DNA from: Bacillota bacterium
GTDB lineage: Bacteria > Bacillota > Bacilli > Alicyclobacillales > SLC66
NCBI GenBank assembly: GCA_021820975.1
Contig: JAKADA010000001.1
Coordinates: 1-64,000 of the forward strand
Length of the DNA stretch: 64,000 bases
Direction of reading: 5' to 3'
The notes under the pieces were generated by a model, which was given only the letters and a program-made list of their open reading frames with translations, searched no databases and was not told the DNA's origin. The position numbers and the translations under genes were made by a program. Below are positions 49,926-59,562 of this stretch, piece after piece; the stretch's first letter is position 1, and every line of letters starts with the position of its first letter.

Positions 49926-49948
49926 GGTACGATCGCTTCGTCAAGCGA

Positions 49949-49978
49949 AAACGGCGGGCTGTTGTGGTCCCGCCGTTT
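49949..49978 (+). terminator. Hairpin between argG and argH
   Basis: AAACGGCGGG (49949-49958) and CCCGCCGTTT (49969-49978) form a perfect 10-bp GC-rich stem with a 10-base loop. The following CGTTATAT is a poor U-tract, so it may be a partial terminator or an RNA-stability element inside the arg transcript. Confidence 0.6.
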
Positions 49979-50010
49979 CGTTATATAAACAGACGTGAAA
50001 GGATGTCATC

Positions 50011-51405
50011 ATGAGCGATTCTACGCAGGGTCAAGCAATGTGGGGAGGACGTTTTACCAAAGGACCTGATGAACTTGTTCAAGCATTTAATGCGTCGGTG
50101 CGTTTTGATCAGCGACTTGCCATGCACGATATTGCAGGTAGTATAGCGCACGTGCATATGCTTTTTGCGCAAGGTATCTTGCAAAAAGAAGAAGTACAAG
50201 CCATTGAGGACGGGTTGAACAAGGTTCGGCAAGAGATTGAAGAGGGTATATTTGTATGGCAGGAAAGTCTTGAAGATGTGCATATGAATATCGAACACCG
50301 TTTAACCGAATTGATTGGCGCTGTAGGCGGCAAGCTTCATACAGGACGCAGTCGCAATGATCAAGTTGCCTTAGACATGCATCTTTATGTACGAGATGAA
50401 CTTCATGATGTTGAGCATTTGGTAACCCAACTTATGCAAGTGATCATTACCGTTTCGCAAGATAATATTGATGTGATTATTCCAGGGTATACGCATTTGC
50501 AAAGGGCACAACCTGTTTTGCTATCGCATCATTTACTTGCGTACTTTTGGATGCTTGAACGTGATCAAAAACGGATTCGAGATGCTCTAAAGCGCGTAGA
50601 TCGCATGCCACTTGGCGCAGGCGCTTTAGCAGGAACGACGTTTGCTATTGATCGCGAACTGGTTATGCGCGAGTTGTCCTTTACTGCTTTGTATGAAAAT
50701 AGCATGGATGCGGTGAGTGATCGCGATTATCTTGTCGAAACGCTAGCCATTCTTTCGATGATTATGATGCATTTATCACGATTATCAGAAGAATTTATTT
50801 TGTGGACAACGACTGAATTTGGCTTTATTGAGCTCGATGATGCATTTACGACAGGATCGTCGATTATGCCGCAAAAGAAAAATCCTGACATGGCAGAACT
50901 CATTCGTGGTAAGACAGGACGTGTTTATGGTCATCTCATGGGACTTTTAACAACTGTCAAAGGCCTACCATTAGCGTACAATAAGGATTTGCAAGAGGAT
51001 AAAGAGGGACTCTTCGATGCTCTTGATACGGTGAAGCCTGCCTTGATGTTGTATAAGGCAATGATTGAAACAATGACGATAAGACGAGATGTGATTCAAG
51101 AGCAAGTGCGTGCGGATTTTAGCGCCGCGACAGATTTGGCCGATTATCTTGCGATAAAAGGCATGCCCTTTCGTCAAGCGCATGAAATTGTGGGGCGCAT
51201 TGTGCGTCATTGTATTGATCAAAATATCCCTTTTACGGAAGTTTCGATTGAGACACTACAACAGTACTCACCGCTTTTTGAAAAAGACGTACTACCAAGG
51301 CTGTTACCGGAATCTGTTGTTGCCATGCGTTCGTGTCGAGGAGGCACAGCACCATCCGCTGTTATCCAACAGTTGGGATTAGCTAAAGCTTTGTTACAAG
51401 AGTGA
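50011..51405 (+). CDS. argH: Argininosuccinate lyase
   Basis: ATG 50011 follows GAAAGGATG. The 464-residue fumarase-superfamily enzyme has MWGGRFTKGPDELVQAFNAS at the N-terminus, GRSRNDQVALD and the signature GSSIMPQKKNPD (about residue 286). It releases arginine and fumarate. It lies 85 bases after argG with a hairpin between, and is the last arg gene. Confidence 0.97.
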   Translation: MSDSTQGQAMWGGRFTKGPDELVQAFNASVRFDQRLAMHDIAGSIAHVHMLFAQGILQKEEVQAIEDGLNKVRQEIEEGIFVWQESLEDVHMNIEHRLTELIGAVGGKLHTGRSRNDQVALDMHLYVRDELHDVEHLVTQLMQVIITVSQDNIDVIIPGYTHLQRAQPVLLSHHLLAYFWMLERDQKRIRDALKRVDRMPLGAGALAGTTFAIDRELVMRELSFTALYENSMDAVSDRDYLVETLAILSMIMMHLSRLSEEFILWTTTEFGFIELDDAFTTGSSIMPQKKNPDMAELIRGKTGRVYGHLMGLLTTVKGLPLAYNKDLQEDKEGLFDALDTVKPALMLYKAMIETMTIRRDVIQEQVRADFSAATDLADYLAIKGMPFRQAHEIVGRIVRHCIDQNIPFTEVSIETLQQYSPLFEKDVLPRLLPESVVAMRSCRGGTAPSAVIQQLGLAKALLQE

Positions 51406-51425
51406 AACAGGTAGTGCGCAGGATT

Positions 51426-51456
51426 TTCGACACGATTGTCGAATTAGGATGTCGAA
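51426..51456. promoter_or_regulatory. Cluster of three candidate Spo0A boxes before ftsE
   Basis: TTCGACA (51426-51432, inverse orientation), TGTCGAA (51437-51443) and TGTCGAA (51450-51456) are three perfect copies of the 0A-box core within 31 bases, 31-61 bases before the ftsE start. Three exact heptamers this close are very unlikely by chance. TAGGAT (51445-51450) could be the -10 box. Confidence 0.6.
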
Positions 51457-51486
51457 TGCGATATGTAATCCTGTGGAGGCTTTTTC

Positions 51487-52173
51487 ATGATTGAAATGCA
51501 AGACGTTTGGAAAGAGTACGGCAATGGTGTTGCTGCTTTGTCGGGCATTTCCGTGCAAATCAAGCAAGGCGACTTTGTGTTTGTTGTGGGACCAAGCGGC
51601 GCAGGCAAATCTACATTCATCAAATTGATGTACCGTGAGGAACGCCCGACAAAAGGGCATATATTTGTTGGCGGTTTTAACATCGAAAAGTTGCGTGAAC
51701 GCCAGATTCCCATCATGCGCCGCCATATTGGGGCCGTGTTTCAAGACTATAAACTCTTACCGAAATTGACTGTAGCTGAAAATATTGCTTTTGCTCTGGA
51801 AGTTATTGAAGCTTCGCGCAGAATGATCAACAGGCGTGTCGCTGAAGTACTCGAATTAGTCGGCTTATCTGATAAAGGGAAAATGTTCCCTCGGGAATTG
51901 TCCGGTGGAGAACAGCAACGCATTGGTGTAGCGCGAGCGTTGGTTAACAAACCATCGGTGATTATTGCTGATGAACCGACCGGAAACCTCGATCCTGAGA
52001 ATTCTTGGGCGATCTTAAAGCTGTTTGAACGTGTTAACGATCAAGGTACGACGATTGTTATGGCGACGCACAACAGAGAACTGGTGAATGCTTGCAAAAA
52101 GCGCGTGATAGCTATCGAAAACGGTCAGATCGTGCGCGATCAGGAACGTGGGGAATACGGTTATGAAGATTAG
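51487..52173 (+). CDS. ftsE: Cell division ATP-binding protein
   Basis: ATG 51487 follows TGGAGGC. The 228-residue ABC ATPase has Walker A GPSGAGKSTFIKL, Q-loop GAVFQDYKLLPKL, signature LSGGEQQRIGVARAL and Walker [14 protein letters not shown]. With FtsX it transmits a signal across the membrane to peptidoglycan hydrolases during division, and during entry into sporulation in Bacillus. It overlaps ftsX by 11 bases. Confidence 0.96.
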   Translation: MIEMQDVWKEYGNGVAALSGISVQIKQGDFVFVVGPSGAGKSTFIKLMYREERPTKGHIFVGGFNIEKLRERQIPIMRRHIGAVFQDYKLLPKLTVAENIAFALEVIEASRRMINRRVAEVLELVGLSDKGKMFPRELSGGEQQRIGVARALVNKPSVIIADEPTGNLDPENSWAILKLFERVNDQGTTIVMATHNRELVNACKKRVIAIENGQIVRDQERGEYGYED

Positions 52174-53041
52174 AACCATGGGAAGGCATACACGAGAAGG
52201 ATTTAAAAATCTTTTTCGTAACGGGTGGATGACGTTTGCATCTGTTAGCGCAGTGTCTGTAACATTGTTAATTTTAGGAATTGCAATTATTTTGAGTCTC
52301 AATATACAAAATCTCTCTGTCAATGTTGAAAATCAATTGCAAATTAATGCCTATGTTGCTGATTCTGTTCCTGCTTCGAGTTTGCCTGCGCTTAAGCAAT
52401 CCTTACAAGCCTTGCCGGGTGTTTTAACTGTGAAGTTTGTTTCTAAAGAACAGGCACTGCAAACCATGCGCAAGCAATTGCAGCAAAATGCAGATTTGTT
52501 AAATGGACTTGGCAACCCTTTGCCTAACGAATTTGTAGTACAAGCGATAGACCCTAACCAAACGGTTGCTGTTGCTCATGAAGTAAAAAGTACGACTGGT
52601 ATTCAAAGTGTACAGTATGGACAAGATTTTATTAATAAATTTTTAACGGTTATCACAGCCGTGCGGGATGCCGCAATCGTCTTCATTATCGTGTTGCTTG
52701 TGATGGGCATCTTCTTGATTTCGAATACGATCAAAGTGACCATTTTTACTCGTCGCCGCGAGATTGAAATTATGAAACTCGTGGGTGCAACCGATGGGTT
52801 TATTCGTGGCCCGTTTTTTATTGAGGGAACGTTGATGGGCGTGCTTGGTGCACTCATACCTGGCTTCATCCTGTATGAATTGTACCGCTGGCTTGTCAGC
52901 AGTGTGACGCCATTTCCACCCTTCTCTTTTTTATCCACTTCGTTTGTGATTGATCGAACCTTGACGATTTTAATCTTGTGCGGCATATTCATGGGAATCT
53001 GGGGTAGTCTCGTATCCGTACGTCGTTTCTTACGCGTGTAA
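52163..53041 (+). CDS. ftsX: Cell division protein, FtsEX permease
   Basis: ATG 52163 lies inside the end of ftsE. The 292-residue protein has an N-terminal cytoplasmic segment (GRHTREGFKNLFRNGWMTFASV), TM1 at about 22-45, an extracytoplasmic loop of about 110 residues (the hydrolase-contacting domain), and three C-terminal helices. Between them lies IKVTIFTRRREIEIMKLVGATDGFI. The topology is typical of Gram-positive FtsX. Confidence 0.95.
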   Translation: MKIRTMGRHTREGFKNLFRNGWMTFASVSAVSVTLLILGIAIILSLNIQNLSVNVENQLQINAYVADSVPASSLPALKQSLQALPGVLTVKFVSKEQALQTMRKQLQQNADLLNGLGNPLPNEFVVQAIDPNQTVAVAHEVKSTTGIQSVQYGQDFINKFLTVITAVRDAAIVFIIVLLVMGIFLISNTIKVTIFTRRREIEIMKLVGATDGFIRGPFFIEGTLMGVLGALIPGFILYELYRWLVSSVTPFPPFSFLSTSFVIDRTLTILILCGIFMGIWGSLVSVRRFLRV

Positions 53042-53128
53042 TCCATTTGAACAGGTCTTTCACCTACCTTGTCCGCATATATAGCAAGAGATAGCGAACA
53101 AGGAGCTGTGGAAGGGCTGGGGGACATT

Positions 53129-54526
53129 GTGCGCATAGGGAAAATCGCTCGATTGACAGGCACCGTGGCGGTGACCGCGGCGCTGACCATCTTTGGACTG
53201 AAGCTTGTTGGAGCCGATTTCTCCCCGTTGTCGGGGGATCAATCATTTCGACAATTTCTTACGACGTATTCACTGTTAAGCAAAGGCTACTATCGCCCGA
53301 CAGACACAAAATCCCTTATGCATGGAGCTATCTCGGGGATGGTGGATGCGTTAAACGATCCTTTTTCGCGGTATATGGACCCTGCGATGACAGCGCGTTT
53401 TCGTGAAATGGTGACATCACGTTTTGTGGGTATCGGAGCTGTACTGACGCAAGATGGCGGCCAAGCGGCCATTCGTTCTATTGTGCCGGGATCACCTGCG
53501 CAAAAGGCAGGAATTCGGCCGGGGGATGTTCTTCTCACGGTCAATGGTGTTGCTACGAAAAATCTCTCATTAGAACAAACTGTAGAGCGAATCCGCGGTA
53601 AAGCGGGTACGCATGTACACATGACGATTGATCGAATGGGAAATGTACTGTCTTTTTCTGTATTGCGCACGACGATTCATGAGACGACAGTCTACGCTCG
53701 CATGTTGCCAGATCGCATTGGGTACATAGTCATTACGCAATTTAGTGAGGATACTGCACAGTCGTTTGTGCGTAGTTTAGATATTTTGCAAAGCAATGGC
53801 ATGAAGGCTCTGGTTATCGATGTGCGGGATGATCCGGGCGGTTATTTGCAAACGGTCAATAAAATTGCGGATAGCCTTTTGCCGAAAGGCGCGGTAATTG
53901 AGCAAATTGAAAATCGTAATCATCAACGTGATGTTTTTAAGTCAACCGGAACAAAGCTGCATATTCCCATGGTCGCGTTGGTGGATAGTGGCAGTGCAAG
54001 CGCAGCGGAAATTCTCGCCGCATCCTTGCAAGAATCAGCCCATGTACCGTTGATCGGCGAACGAACGTATGGCAAAGGGACTGTTCAAGAGACGCAAGAA
54101 TTTGCGGATGGGTCAAGTCTCAAATTAACGATCGCCAGATGGTTGACGCCAGATGGCACTTGGATTCACAAAGTAGGCATTGCACCTACGATTGCCATTC
54201 CCACACCAGGTTACTTTCATTTACCCCCACTAGCCATGACAGCTTTGCATCCGTTACAACTAAACAATAACAGTGTCTCTGTCGCCGTATTGCAAAGGAT
54301 GCTTCTTGCACTAGGGTATAGTGTAGACCGTACAGATGGTTATTTTGATCTTAGTACAAAGCAAGCTGTTGCTACTTTTCAACGGATGCACAAATTACCG
54401 ATATCAGGTGTTGTGGATAATGCAACGGCTTATCTTTTAAATGTTTCGATTTTATCTCGAAGAGAACGGCAAGACCCGGCACTCACAGCAGCACTCGGTT
54501 ATTTACAGACGAAACTCATGCGTTAA
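53129..54526 (+). CDS. ctpB: C-terminal processing protease, S41 family (CtpB-like)
   Basis: GTG 53129 after GGGGGA is preferred; TTG 53069 lacks a ribosome site. The 465-residue product has an N-terminal signal/anchor (TGTVAVTAALTIFGLKLV), a PDZ domain (about residues 95-180, PGSPAQKAGIRPGDVLLTVNG), and an S41 protease domain with Ser in DSGSASAAEILAASL (about 287) and Lys in TYGKGTVQE (about 314). A C-terminal peptidoglycan-binding domain (about 380-445) follows. In B. subtilis CtpB acts in sporulation signalling and lies beside ftsEX and minJ, as here. That synteny supports the symbol, though CtpA-like function is possible. Confidence 0.87.
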   Translation: MRIGKIARLTGTVAVTAALTIFGLKLVGADFSPLSGDQSFRQFLTTYSLLSKGYYRPTDTKSLMHGAISGMVDALNDPFSRYMDPAMTARFREMVTSRFVGIGAVLTQDGGQAAIRSIVPGSPAQKAGIRPGDVLLTVNGVATKNLSLEQTVERIRGKAGTHVHMTIDRMGNVLSFSVLRTTIHETTVYARMLPDRIGYIVITQFSEDTAQSFVRSLDILQSNGMKALVIDVRDDPGGYLQTVNKIADSLLPKGAVIEQIENRNHQRDVFKSTGTKLHIPMVALVDSGSASAAEILAASLQESAHVPLIGERTYGKGTVQETQEFADGSSLKLTIARWLTPDGTWIHKVGIAPTIAIPTPGYFHLPPLAMTALHPLQLNNNSVSVAVLQRMLLALGYSVDRTDGYFDLSTKQAVATFQRMHKLPISGVVDNATAYLLNVSILSRRERQDPALTAALGYLQTKLMR

Positions 54527-54553
54527 AGGCAGGAAGCAGGACGGTTTTGTCGA

Positions 54554-55801
54554 ATGATAAACCTGTGGGAATCTGCAGGTTTATTGTTCGTGGAAGGAAG
54601 CGTCCTATTGACAACGATTCATTACTTAGAAAACGGCTACCTTCATCTCGTGACTTTTCCTTGGATTTATCTGCTCATGGTATTTTTTGTGTACCTTCAG
54701 TATCGTCGCATGCATAAAGTTGAGCGTGCTGCCTTTGGCGTGAAAATATCTTTACCGTGGCGTCAGTGGTTTATCTCGGTGATCGCAGGACTTATAGCCT
54801 CACTTATGATCAGTACGATTCTTTCGCTTTCTCATCAATCGATACCCACGTCAACAGTTCTGTGGGTATGGGGATTAACCCTTTTGTTTGCGATCATTGA
54901 CACGCGACTGACTTGTATCAGCTATTCGACAGCGGTCCTTGGTGTCTTACAACCGTTAGCCCTTTTGTTGATAAACCATGGCGTGAAACTTCCATTCTTT
55001 CTTCAGACGCTTGCTGCAACACAGTTACTCGTATTACTTTTCATCACTGGCTTAGCACATGTGATGGAAGGCATCTTGATACACTTTTTTGGTTACCGCG
55101 GAGCCAGTCCACTTTTTGTGGAAAGCCGACGCGGGCAAATTGTTGGCGGCTTTGTCTTGCAAAAGTTTTGGCCGCTCCCTGTGATGTTATCCTCGGGGGG
55201 CTTGGTAACACCCTTTCCTATCCTTGTGGGGTTTAGTGATATTACGCTTGGGCAAATACCTAAGCGTGCAGTCGAACGTACTTGGTGGATGGTTTGTTTG
55301 TTTGGTTTAATCACGTTAGTGTTGTATGCAGTGGCAGTGTATCAACCGAATTTTGCGTTTATCGCAGCCATTTTAGTGGGCCTTTTGCACGAAGTGATGT
55401 ACAAGTCGGTGCGTGCACGTGATGTTTTTGCAACACCTATCTTTGTTCGCCCTAATCGCGGTGTTAGAGTACTTGCGACATTACCGTTTTCTCCTGCAAA
55501 AAAAATGGGGTTAACTGCAGGCGATACGATCGTGAAAGTAGGTGGTATGGCTGTAAACAGCCCATACGATATCCATTTTGCCATCGACCAAAACCCTGCG
55601 TATGTTAAATTGGAAGTCCTTGATTTGCGCGGGGAATTGCGGTTTATGGGTACACCTGTGTTTACAAAAGATCCGCACCAAATCGGCATTATCGCTGTTC
55701 CAGATGAGCATGCCAGGGAATATGCGGCGATCTATCCTTTGTCTATAGGGAAATGGGTCTGGCGTTGGTGGAATTCCGTACGCCCCTCTATAGAACTATA
55801 G
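54554..55801 (+). CDS. minJ: MinJ-like membrane protein with PDZ domain
   Basis: ATG 54554 is 27 bases after ctpB; the ribosome site (CAGGAC) is weak and a TGTCGAA heptamer overlaps the start. The 415-residue product has about eight membrane helices (to residue about 280) and a C-terminal cytoplasmic-side PDZ domain (about 298-385: LPFSPAKKMGLTAGDTIVKVGG). This architecture and the position after ftsEX-ctpB match MinJ, which links DivIVA to MinD at division sites. Sequence identity to MinJ is not judged here, so the call relies on topology and synteny. Confidence 0.78.
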   Translation: MINLWESAGLLFVEGSVLLTTIHYLENGYLHLVTFPWIYLLMVFFVYLQYRRMHKVERAAFGVKISLPWRQWFISVIAGLIASLMISTILSLSHQSIPTSTVLWVWGLTLLFAIIDTRLTCISYSTAVLGVLQPLALLLINHGVKLPFFLQTLAATQLLVLLFITGLAHVMEGILIHFFGYRGASPLFVESRRGQIVGGFVLQKFWPLPVMLSSGGLVTPFPILVGFSDITLGQIPKRAVERTWWMVCLFGLITLVLYAVAVYQPNFAFIAAILVGLLHEVMYKSVRARDVFATPIFVRPNRGVRVLATLPFSPAKKMGLTAGDTIVKVGGMAVNSPYDIHFAIDQNPAYVKLEVLDLRGELRFMGTPVFTKDPHQIGIIAVPDEHAREYAAIYPLSIGKWVWRWWNSVRPSIEL

Positions 55802-55833
55802 CGTGAAGTGAATGATATAAAGGAGTTTTATAG

Positions 55834-56640
55834 ATGGATCTTACTACGCTTTTAGGTTTACTTGGGGGTCTTGCATCCCTATTGATAGCATTTGTCATGG
55901 AAGGTGGATCACCTACTGCGCTGTTAGGTGTTTCTGCAGGTTTGATCGTTTTTGGTGGTACGATCGGAGCTGTCGTTATTGCCTTTCCTTCAGACCAACT
56001 ACGAAACGTTTGGTCACTTTTGAAAGTAGCTTTTAAAAAACCACAGGATGAGCCGCTTATCGTAATCGATCAATTGGTAGAACTTGCTATGACGGCACGT
56101 AGAGAAGGTATTTTATCGCTTGAAGAGAAAATCGAAGGATACTCGGATGACTTCCTCAAAAATGGCATCAGGCTTATCGTGGATGGCGTTGACCCGGAAT
56201 TGGTTCGTAGCATTCTTGAAACTGAGTTGTCCTATATCGAAGCTCGTCATGAAGGGGGTGCTGGCGTTTTTGAAGCGGCAGGTGGATTTGCGCCAACCAT
56301 GGGGATTATCGGAACGGTTATGGGGCTCATTCACGTACTTGGAAATTTATCAAACATTAGTAAATTGGGTCCATTAATTGCAACGGCTTTTATCGCAACG
56401 TTGTATGGTGTTGGTAGCGCGAACTTACTATGGCTTCCACTTGCCTATAAATTAAAGTCGCGCTCAAAACGTGAGATGTTAACCAAGGAGATTATCCTTG
56501 AGGGAATTTTATCGATTCAAGCTGGAGAAAATCCGACGATTTTAGGGCAGAAATTGCGGGTATTTTTGGCGCCGACTGAGCGTTTAGCTAAGGCCAAAAA
56601 GGATGAAGCAGGTGCAGAGGCGGGATCCCTCAATGCGTAG
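55834..56640 (+). CDS. motA: Flagellar stator protein, MotA/MotP type
   Basis: ATG 55834 follows AAAGGAGTTTT. The 268-residue protein has four membrane helices (residues about 5-25, 30-52, 145-170, 180-203) and a large cytoplasmic loop with ARREGILSLEEKIE. The GGFAPTMGIIGTVMGLIHVL segment of the proton/sodium channel is intact. It overlaps motB by 8 bases. No other flagellar gene is in the window. Ion type cannot be decided. Confidence 0.92.
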   Translation: MDLTTLLGLLGGLASLLIAFVMEGGSPTALLGVSAGLIVFGGTIGAVVIAFPSDQLRNVWSLLKVAFKKPQDEPLIVIDQLVELAMTARREGILSLEEKIEGYSDDFLKNGIRLIVDGVDPELVRSILETELSYIEARHEGGAGVFEAAGGFAPTMGIIGTVMGLIHVLGNLSNISKLGPLIATAFIATLYGVGSANLLWLPLAYKLKSRSKREMLTKEIILEGILSIQAGENPTILGQKLRVFLAPTERLAKAKKDEAGAEAGSLNA

Positions 56641-57487
56641 AAAAAGGGTCCAGGTGACTAAAGAAAACCACGAGCGCTGGCTTATCACGTATTCTGACTT
56701 AATTACACTTTTATTGATCTTTTTTATCATCATGTATGCCATGTCGAGTATCAATATCAAGAAGTTCAATTTATTATCCGTATCATTGAATCAGGCACTT
56801 AGCCCAAATAACCAGATCCCTTTATCAGGGTTAGGCAATACGGCCCTTTTAGCTGCGCAAAACGCAACGCAAAGTAATCAAACTGGTATGTCGTCCTTAA
56901 CAAAGCAGGAAATCGGCCAGATCTCTTCAATGGTTAAGGAAGATCGCGTATTTAATAATCTCTACCATCGGTTAGAGTCCTATGTAAAACAACATGAATT
57001 GCAAAACTCCGTATCCATTGCAAATCAAGAACGTGGTGTTCAGATCACATTGCGTGATGTGGTTTTTTTCAATACGGGGCAAGATCGGTTGCGAATAGCT
57101 GCGCAGCAAACCCTGCAAAAAATGGTGCCGTTTCTCATGAGCGTGCCAAATGACATTATCGTCGAAGGGTATACGGACAACGTACCAATTCGTACCTATC
57201 TGTTTCCCTCGAATTGGGAGTTATCAACAGGAAGGGCAGTTAATGTTTTGCGGTTTTTGATCGCACAAGGTATCGACCCTAATCGCTTGTCTGCAACGGG
57301 GTACGGAAAATATCATCCGCTTGTTCCCAATACAACAGCGGCTAATCGTCAGGAAAATCGTCGTGTCAATGTAGTTATCCTAAAAAACTGGGTTTCTTCA
57401 ATCGCTGAGTTTGGTGGGCAAAAATCAACAACGAACGAAGCATCTGTTGCCAGTATTTCGCAAACACCTGCACATAAAAAAGGATAG
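56633..57487 (+). CDS. motB: Flagellar stator protein, MotB/MotS type
   Basis: ATG 56633 follows GAGGCGGGA inside the end of motA. The 284-residue protein has one membrane helix (about residues 20-42) with the ion-binding Asp in WLITYSDLITLLLIFF. An OmpA/MotB peptidoglycan-binding domain follows (about 130-265, EGYTDNVPIRTYLFPSNWELSTGRAVNVLRF). Together with MotA it forms the stator that drives flagellar rotation. The tail after 265 is Ser/Thr-rich. Confidence 0.93.
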   Translation: MRRKRVQVTKENHERWLITYSDLITLLLIFFIIMYAMSSINIKKFNLLSVSLNQALSPNNQIPLSGLGNTALLAAQNATQSNQTGMSSLTKQEIGQISSMVKEDRVFNNLYHRLESYVKQHELQNSVSIANQERGVQITLRDVVFFNTGQDRLRIAAQQTLQKMVPFLMSVPNDIIVEGYTDNVPIRTYLFPSNWELSTGRAVNVLRFLIAQGIDPNRLSATGYGKYHPLVPNTTAANRQENRRVNVVILKNWVSSIAEFGGQKSTTNEASVASISQTPAHKKG

Positions 57488-57497
57488 TTGTTTATCC

Positions 57498-57519
57498 CGA
57501 ACATATGATCGTATATAAT
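57498..57519 (+). promoter_or_regulatory. LexA box and -10 region of uvrBA
   Basis: CGAACATATGATCG (57498-57511) matches the Gram-positive LexA box CGAACATATGTTCG at 13 of 14 positions. TATAAT (57514-57519) follows directly, so LexA would cover the promoter. It lies 31 bases before uvrB. Confidence 0.82.
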
Positions 57520-57549
57520 AGATAGGAGGCCGTGGTAAGGAGTGGTTTA

Positions 57550-59532
57550 ATGAGAGACACGTTGCCTGGTTCCTTCGAACTTGTATCGAATTACCAGCCT
57601 ACAGGTGATCAACCAACAGCTATTGATGCGATCACGCAAAGTTTGCAGTTAGGCAACAAGTTTCAAACATTGCTTGGTGTTACCGGATCAGGTAAAACAT
57701 TTACCGTGGCAAATGTCGTTGCGAAGATTAATCGCCCTACGCTTGTGATCGCTCATAACAAGACGTTGGCTGCTCAATTGACAGCAGAATTTAAAGAGTT
57801 TTTTCCGAATAATGCGGTCGAGTATTTTGTCAGTTACTATGATTATTATCAGCCAGAAGCTTACATTCCACAAACGGATACGTTTATCGAAAAAGATGCA
57901 AAAATTAACGATGAGATCGATAAATTACGACACTCAGCAACGAGTGCACTATTTGAGCGTAATGATGTTTTAGTCGTCGCTAGTGTATCAAGCATTTTTG
58001 GTCTAGGTAGTCCCATGAGTTATCGTGAACATGTTTTGTCGTTGCGCGTCGGTATGGAAAAACCACGTAATGAGATGCTACGTCGTTTGGTCGATATGCA
58101 ATATGAGCGCAATGACATCAATTTTACGCGTGGAACATTTCGCGTACGCGGTGATGTCGTCGAGATCGTACCTGCCTCACACGGTGATCATGCTATTCGT
58201 GTTGAGTTATTTGGCGATGAGATTGAGCGCATTACAGAAGTCGATATTGTTACAGGGGAGATTCTTTTTCGTCGAGAGCATGTGGCGATTTTTCCGGCAT
58301 CGCACTTTGTTTCGTCTAAAGAAACTACCTTGCGGGCTGCAAAGACAATTCGTGCAGAACTTGTCGAGCGCTTGCAAGAGTTGCGTGATGCTGGCAAACT
58401 CCTTGAAGCACAAAGACTCGAACAGCGTACGAACTATGATATTGAGATGATGCTTGAGGTGGGATATTGTTCCGGGATTGAAAACTATTCGCGACATATG
58501 GATGGACGTGTTGCAGGCGAACCCCCGTTTACGCTGTTTGACTACTTTCCTAAGGATTTTCTACTGCTTGTCGATGAATCCCACGTCACATTGCCTCAGC
58601 TTCATGGCATGTATGGCGGTGATCATACACGTAAATTGACGCTCATCGAGCATGGCTTTCGTCTGCCATCGGCGGCAGACAATAGGCCGCTTCGCTTTGA
58701 AGAATTATCCCGTTACGACTATCAGACCGTGTTTATTTCGGCTACGCCAGGGGATTACGAAAAAGAAGTCAGCGCAAGTATTGTCGAACAGATTATTCGA
58801 CCGACAGGCTTACTTGATCCCTTAATTCATGTACGTCCGATTAAAGGACAGATCGATGATCTGATTGGTGAGATACGAAGACGCGTCACGAAGGAAGAGC
58901 GCGTGCTTGTGACGACGCTCACGAAAAAAATGTCCGAAGATCTCACGGATTATCTGAAAGAAGTAGGCATAAAAGTGCGTTATCTGCACAGTGATATCAA
59001 GACACTTGAACGTATGTCCATTTTGCGAGATTTGCGTCTGGGCGTTTTTGATGTGTTGATTGGTATTAACTTGCTTCGTGAAGGACTCGACTTACCTGAA
59101 GTGTCCTTAGTCACTATCTTAGATGCAGATAAAGAAGGTTTTTTACGGGCCGAACGCTCCTTAATCCAGACAATCGGCCGGGCCGCGAGAAATGCGCATG
59201 GGGAGGTCATCATGTATGCAGATTCTATTACGCGTTCCATGGATAACGCTATTAAAGAAACTAATCGCCGACGACAATTGCAGAGCGCCTATAATGAAGA
59301 GCATGGAATTACACCGACGACGATTCAAAAAGCGGTTCGCGATGTGATTGAAGCGACGAAAGCCATGCCTAATGAAGAGGATCTCACCGTGAAAGCGAAG
59401 TCGATGTCAAAGGCAGAACGTAAAGACCTGCTCAATCGCCTTGAGAAGGAAATGAAAGAAGCAGCGAAAGCATTACAATTTGAACGGGCAGCACAGTTGC
59501 GTGACGTAATGATCGAACTTGCAGCTGTGTAG
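57550..59532 (+). CDS. uvrB: Excinuclease ABC subunit B
   Basis: ATG 57550 after AAGGAGTGG is preferred over GTG 57532. The 660-residue protein has Walker [15 protein letters not shown], the beta-hairpin region [18 protein letters not shown], helicase motifs ([68 protein letters not shown]) and a C-terminal UVR domain binding UvrC. It verifies damage after loading by UvrA. It precedes uvrA by 30 bases. Confidence 0.97.
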   Translation: MRDTLPGSFELVSNYQPTGDQPTAIDAITQSLQLGNKFQTLLGVTGSGKTFTVANVVAKINRPTLVIAHNKTLAAQLTAEFKEFFPNNAVEYFVSYYDYYQPEAYIPQTDTFIEKDAKINDEIDKLRHSATSALFERNDVLVVASVSSIFGLGSPMSYREHVLSLRVGMEKPRNEMLRRLVDMQYERNDINFTRGTFRVRGDVVEIVPASHGDHAIRVELFGDEIERITEVDIVTGEILFRREHVAIFPASHFVSSKETTLRAAKTIRAELVERLQELRDAGKLLEAQRLEQRTNYDIEMMLEVGYCSGIENYSRHMDGRVAGEPPFTLFDYFPKDFLLLVDESHVTLPQLHGMYGGDHTRKLTLIEHGFRLPSAADNRPLRFEELSRYDYQTVFISATPGDYEKEVSASIVEQIIRPTGLLDPLIHVRPIKGQIDDLIGEIRRRVTKEERVLVTTLTKKMSEDLTDYLKEVGIKVRYLHSDIKTLERMSILRDLRLGVFDVLIGINLLREGLDLPEVSLVTILDADKEGFLRAERSLIQTIGRAARNAHGEVIMYADSITRSMDNAIKETNRRRQLQSAYNEEHGITPTTIQKAVRDVIEATKAMPNEEDLTVKAKSMSKAERKDLLNRLEKEMKEAAKALQFERAAQLRDVMIELAAV

Positions 59533-59562
59533 GGACGGCTGTGGAAAACTAAGGAGAACATC

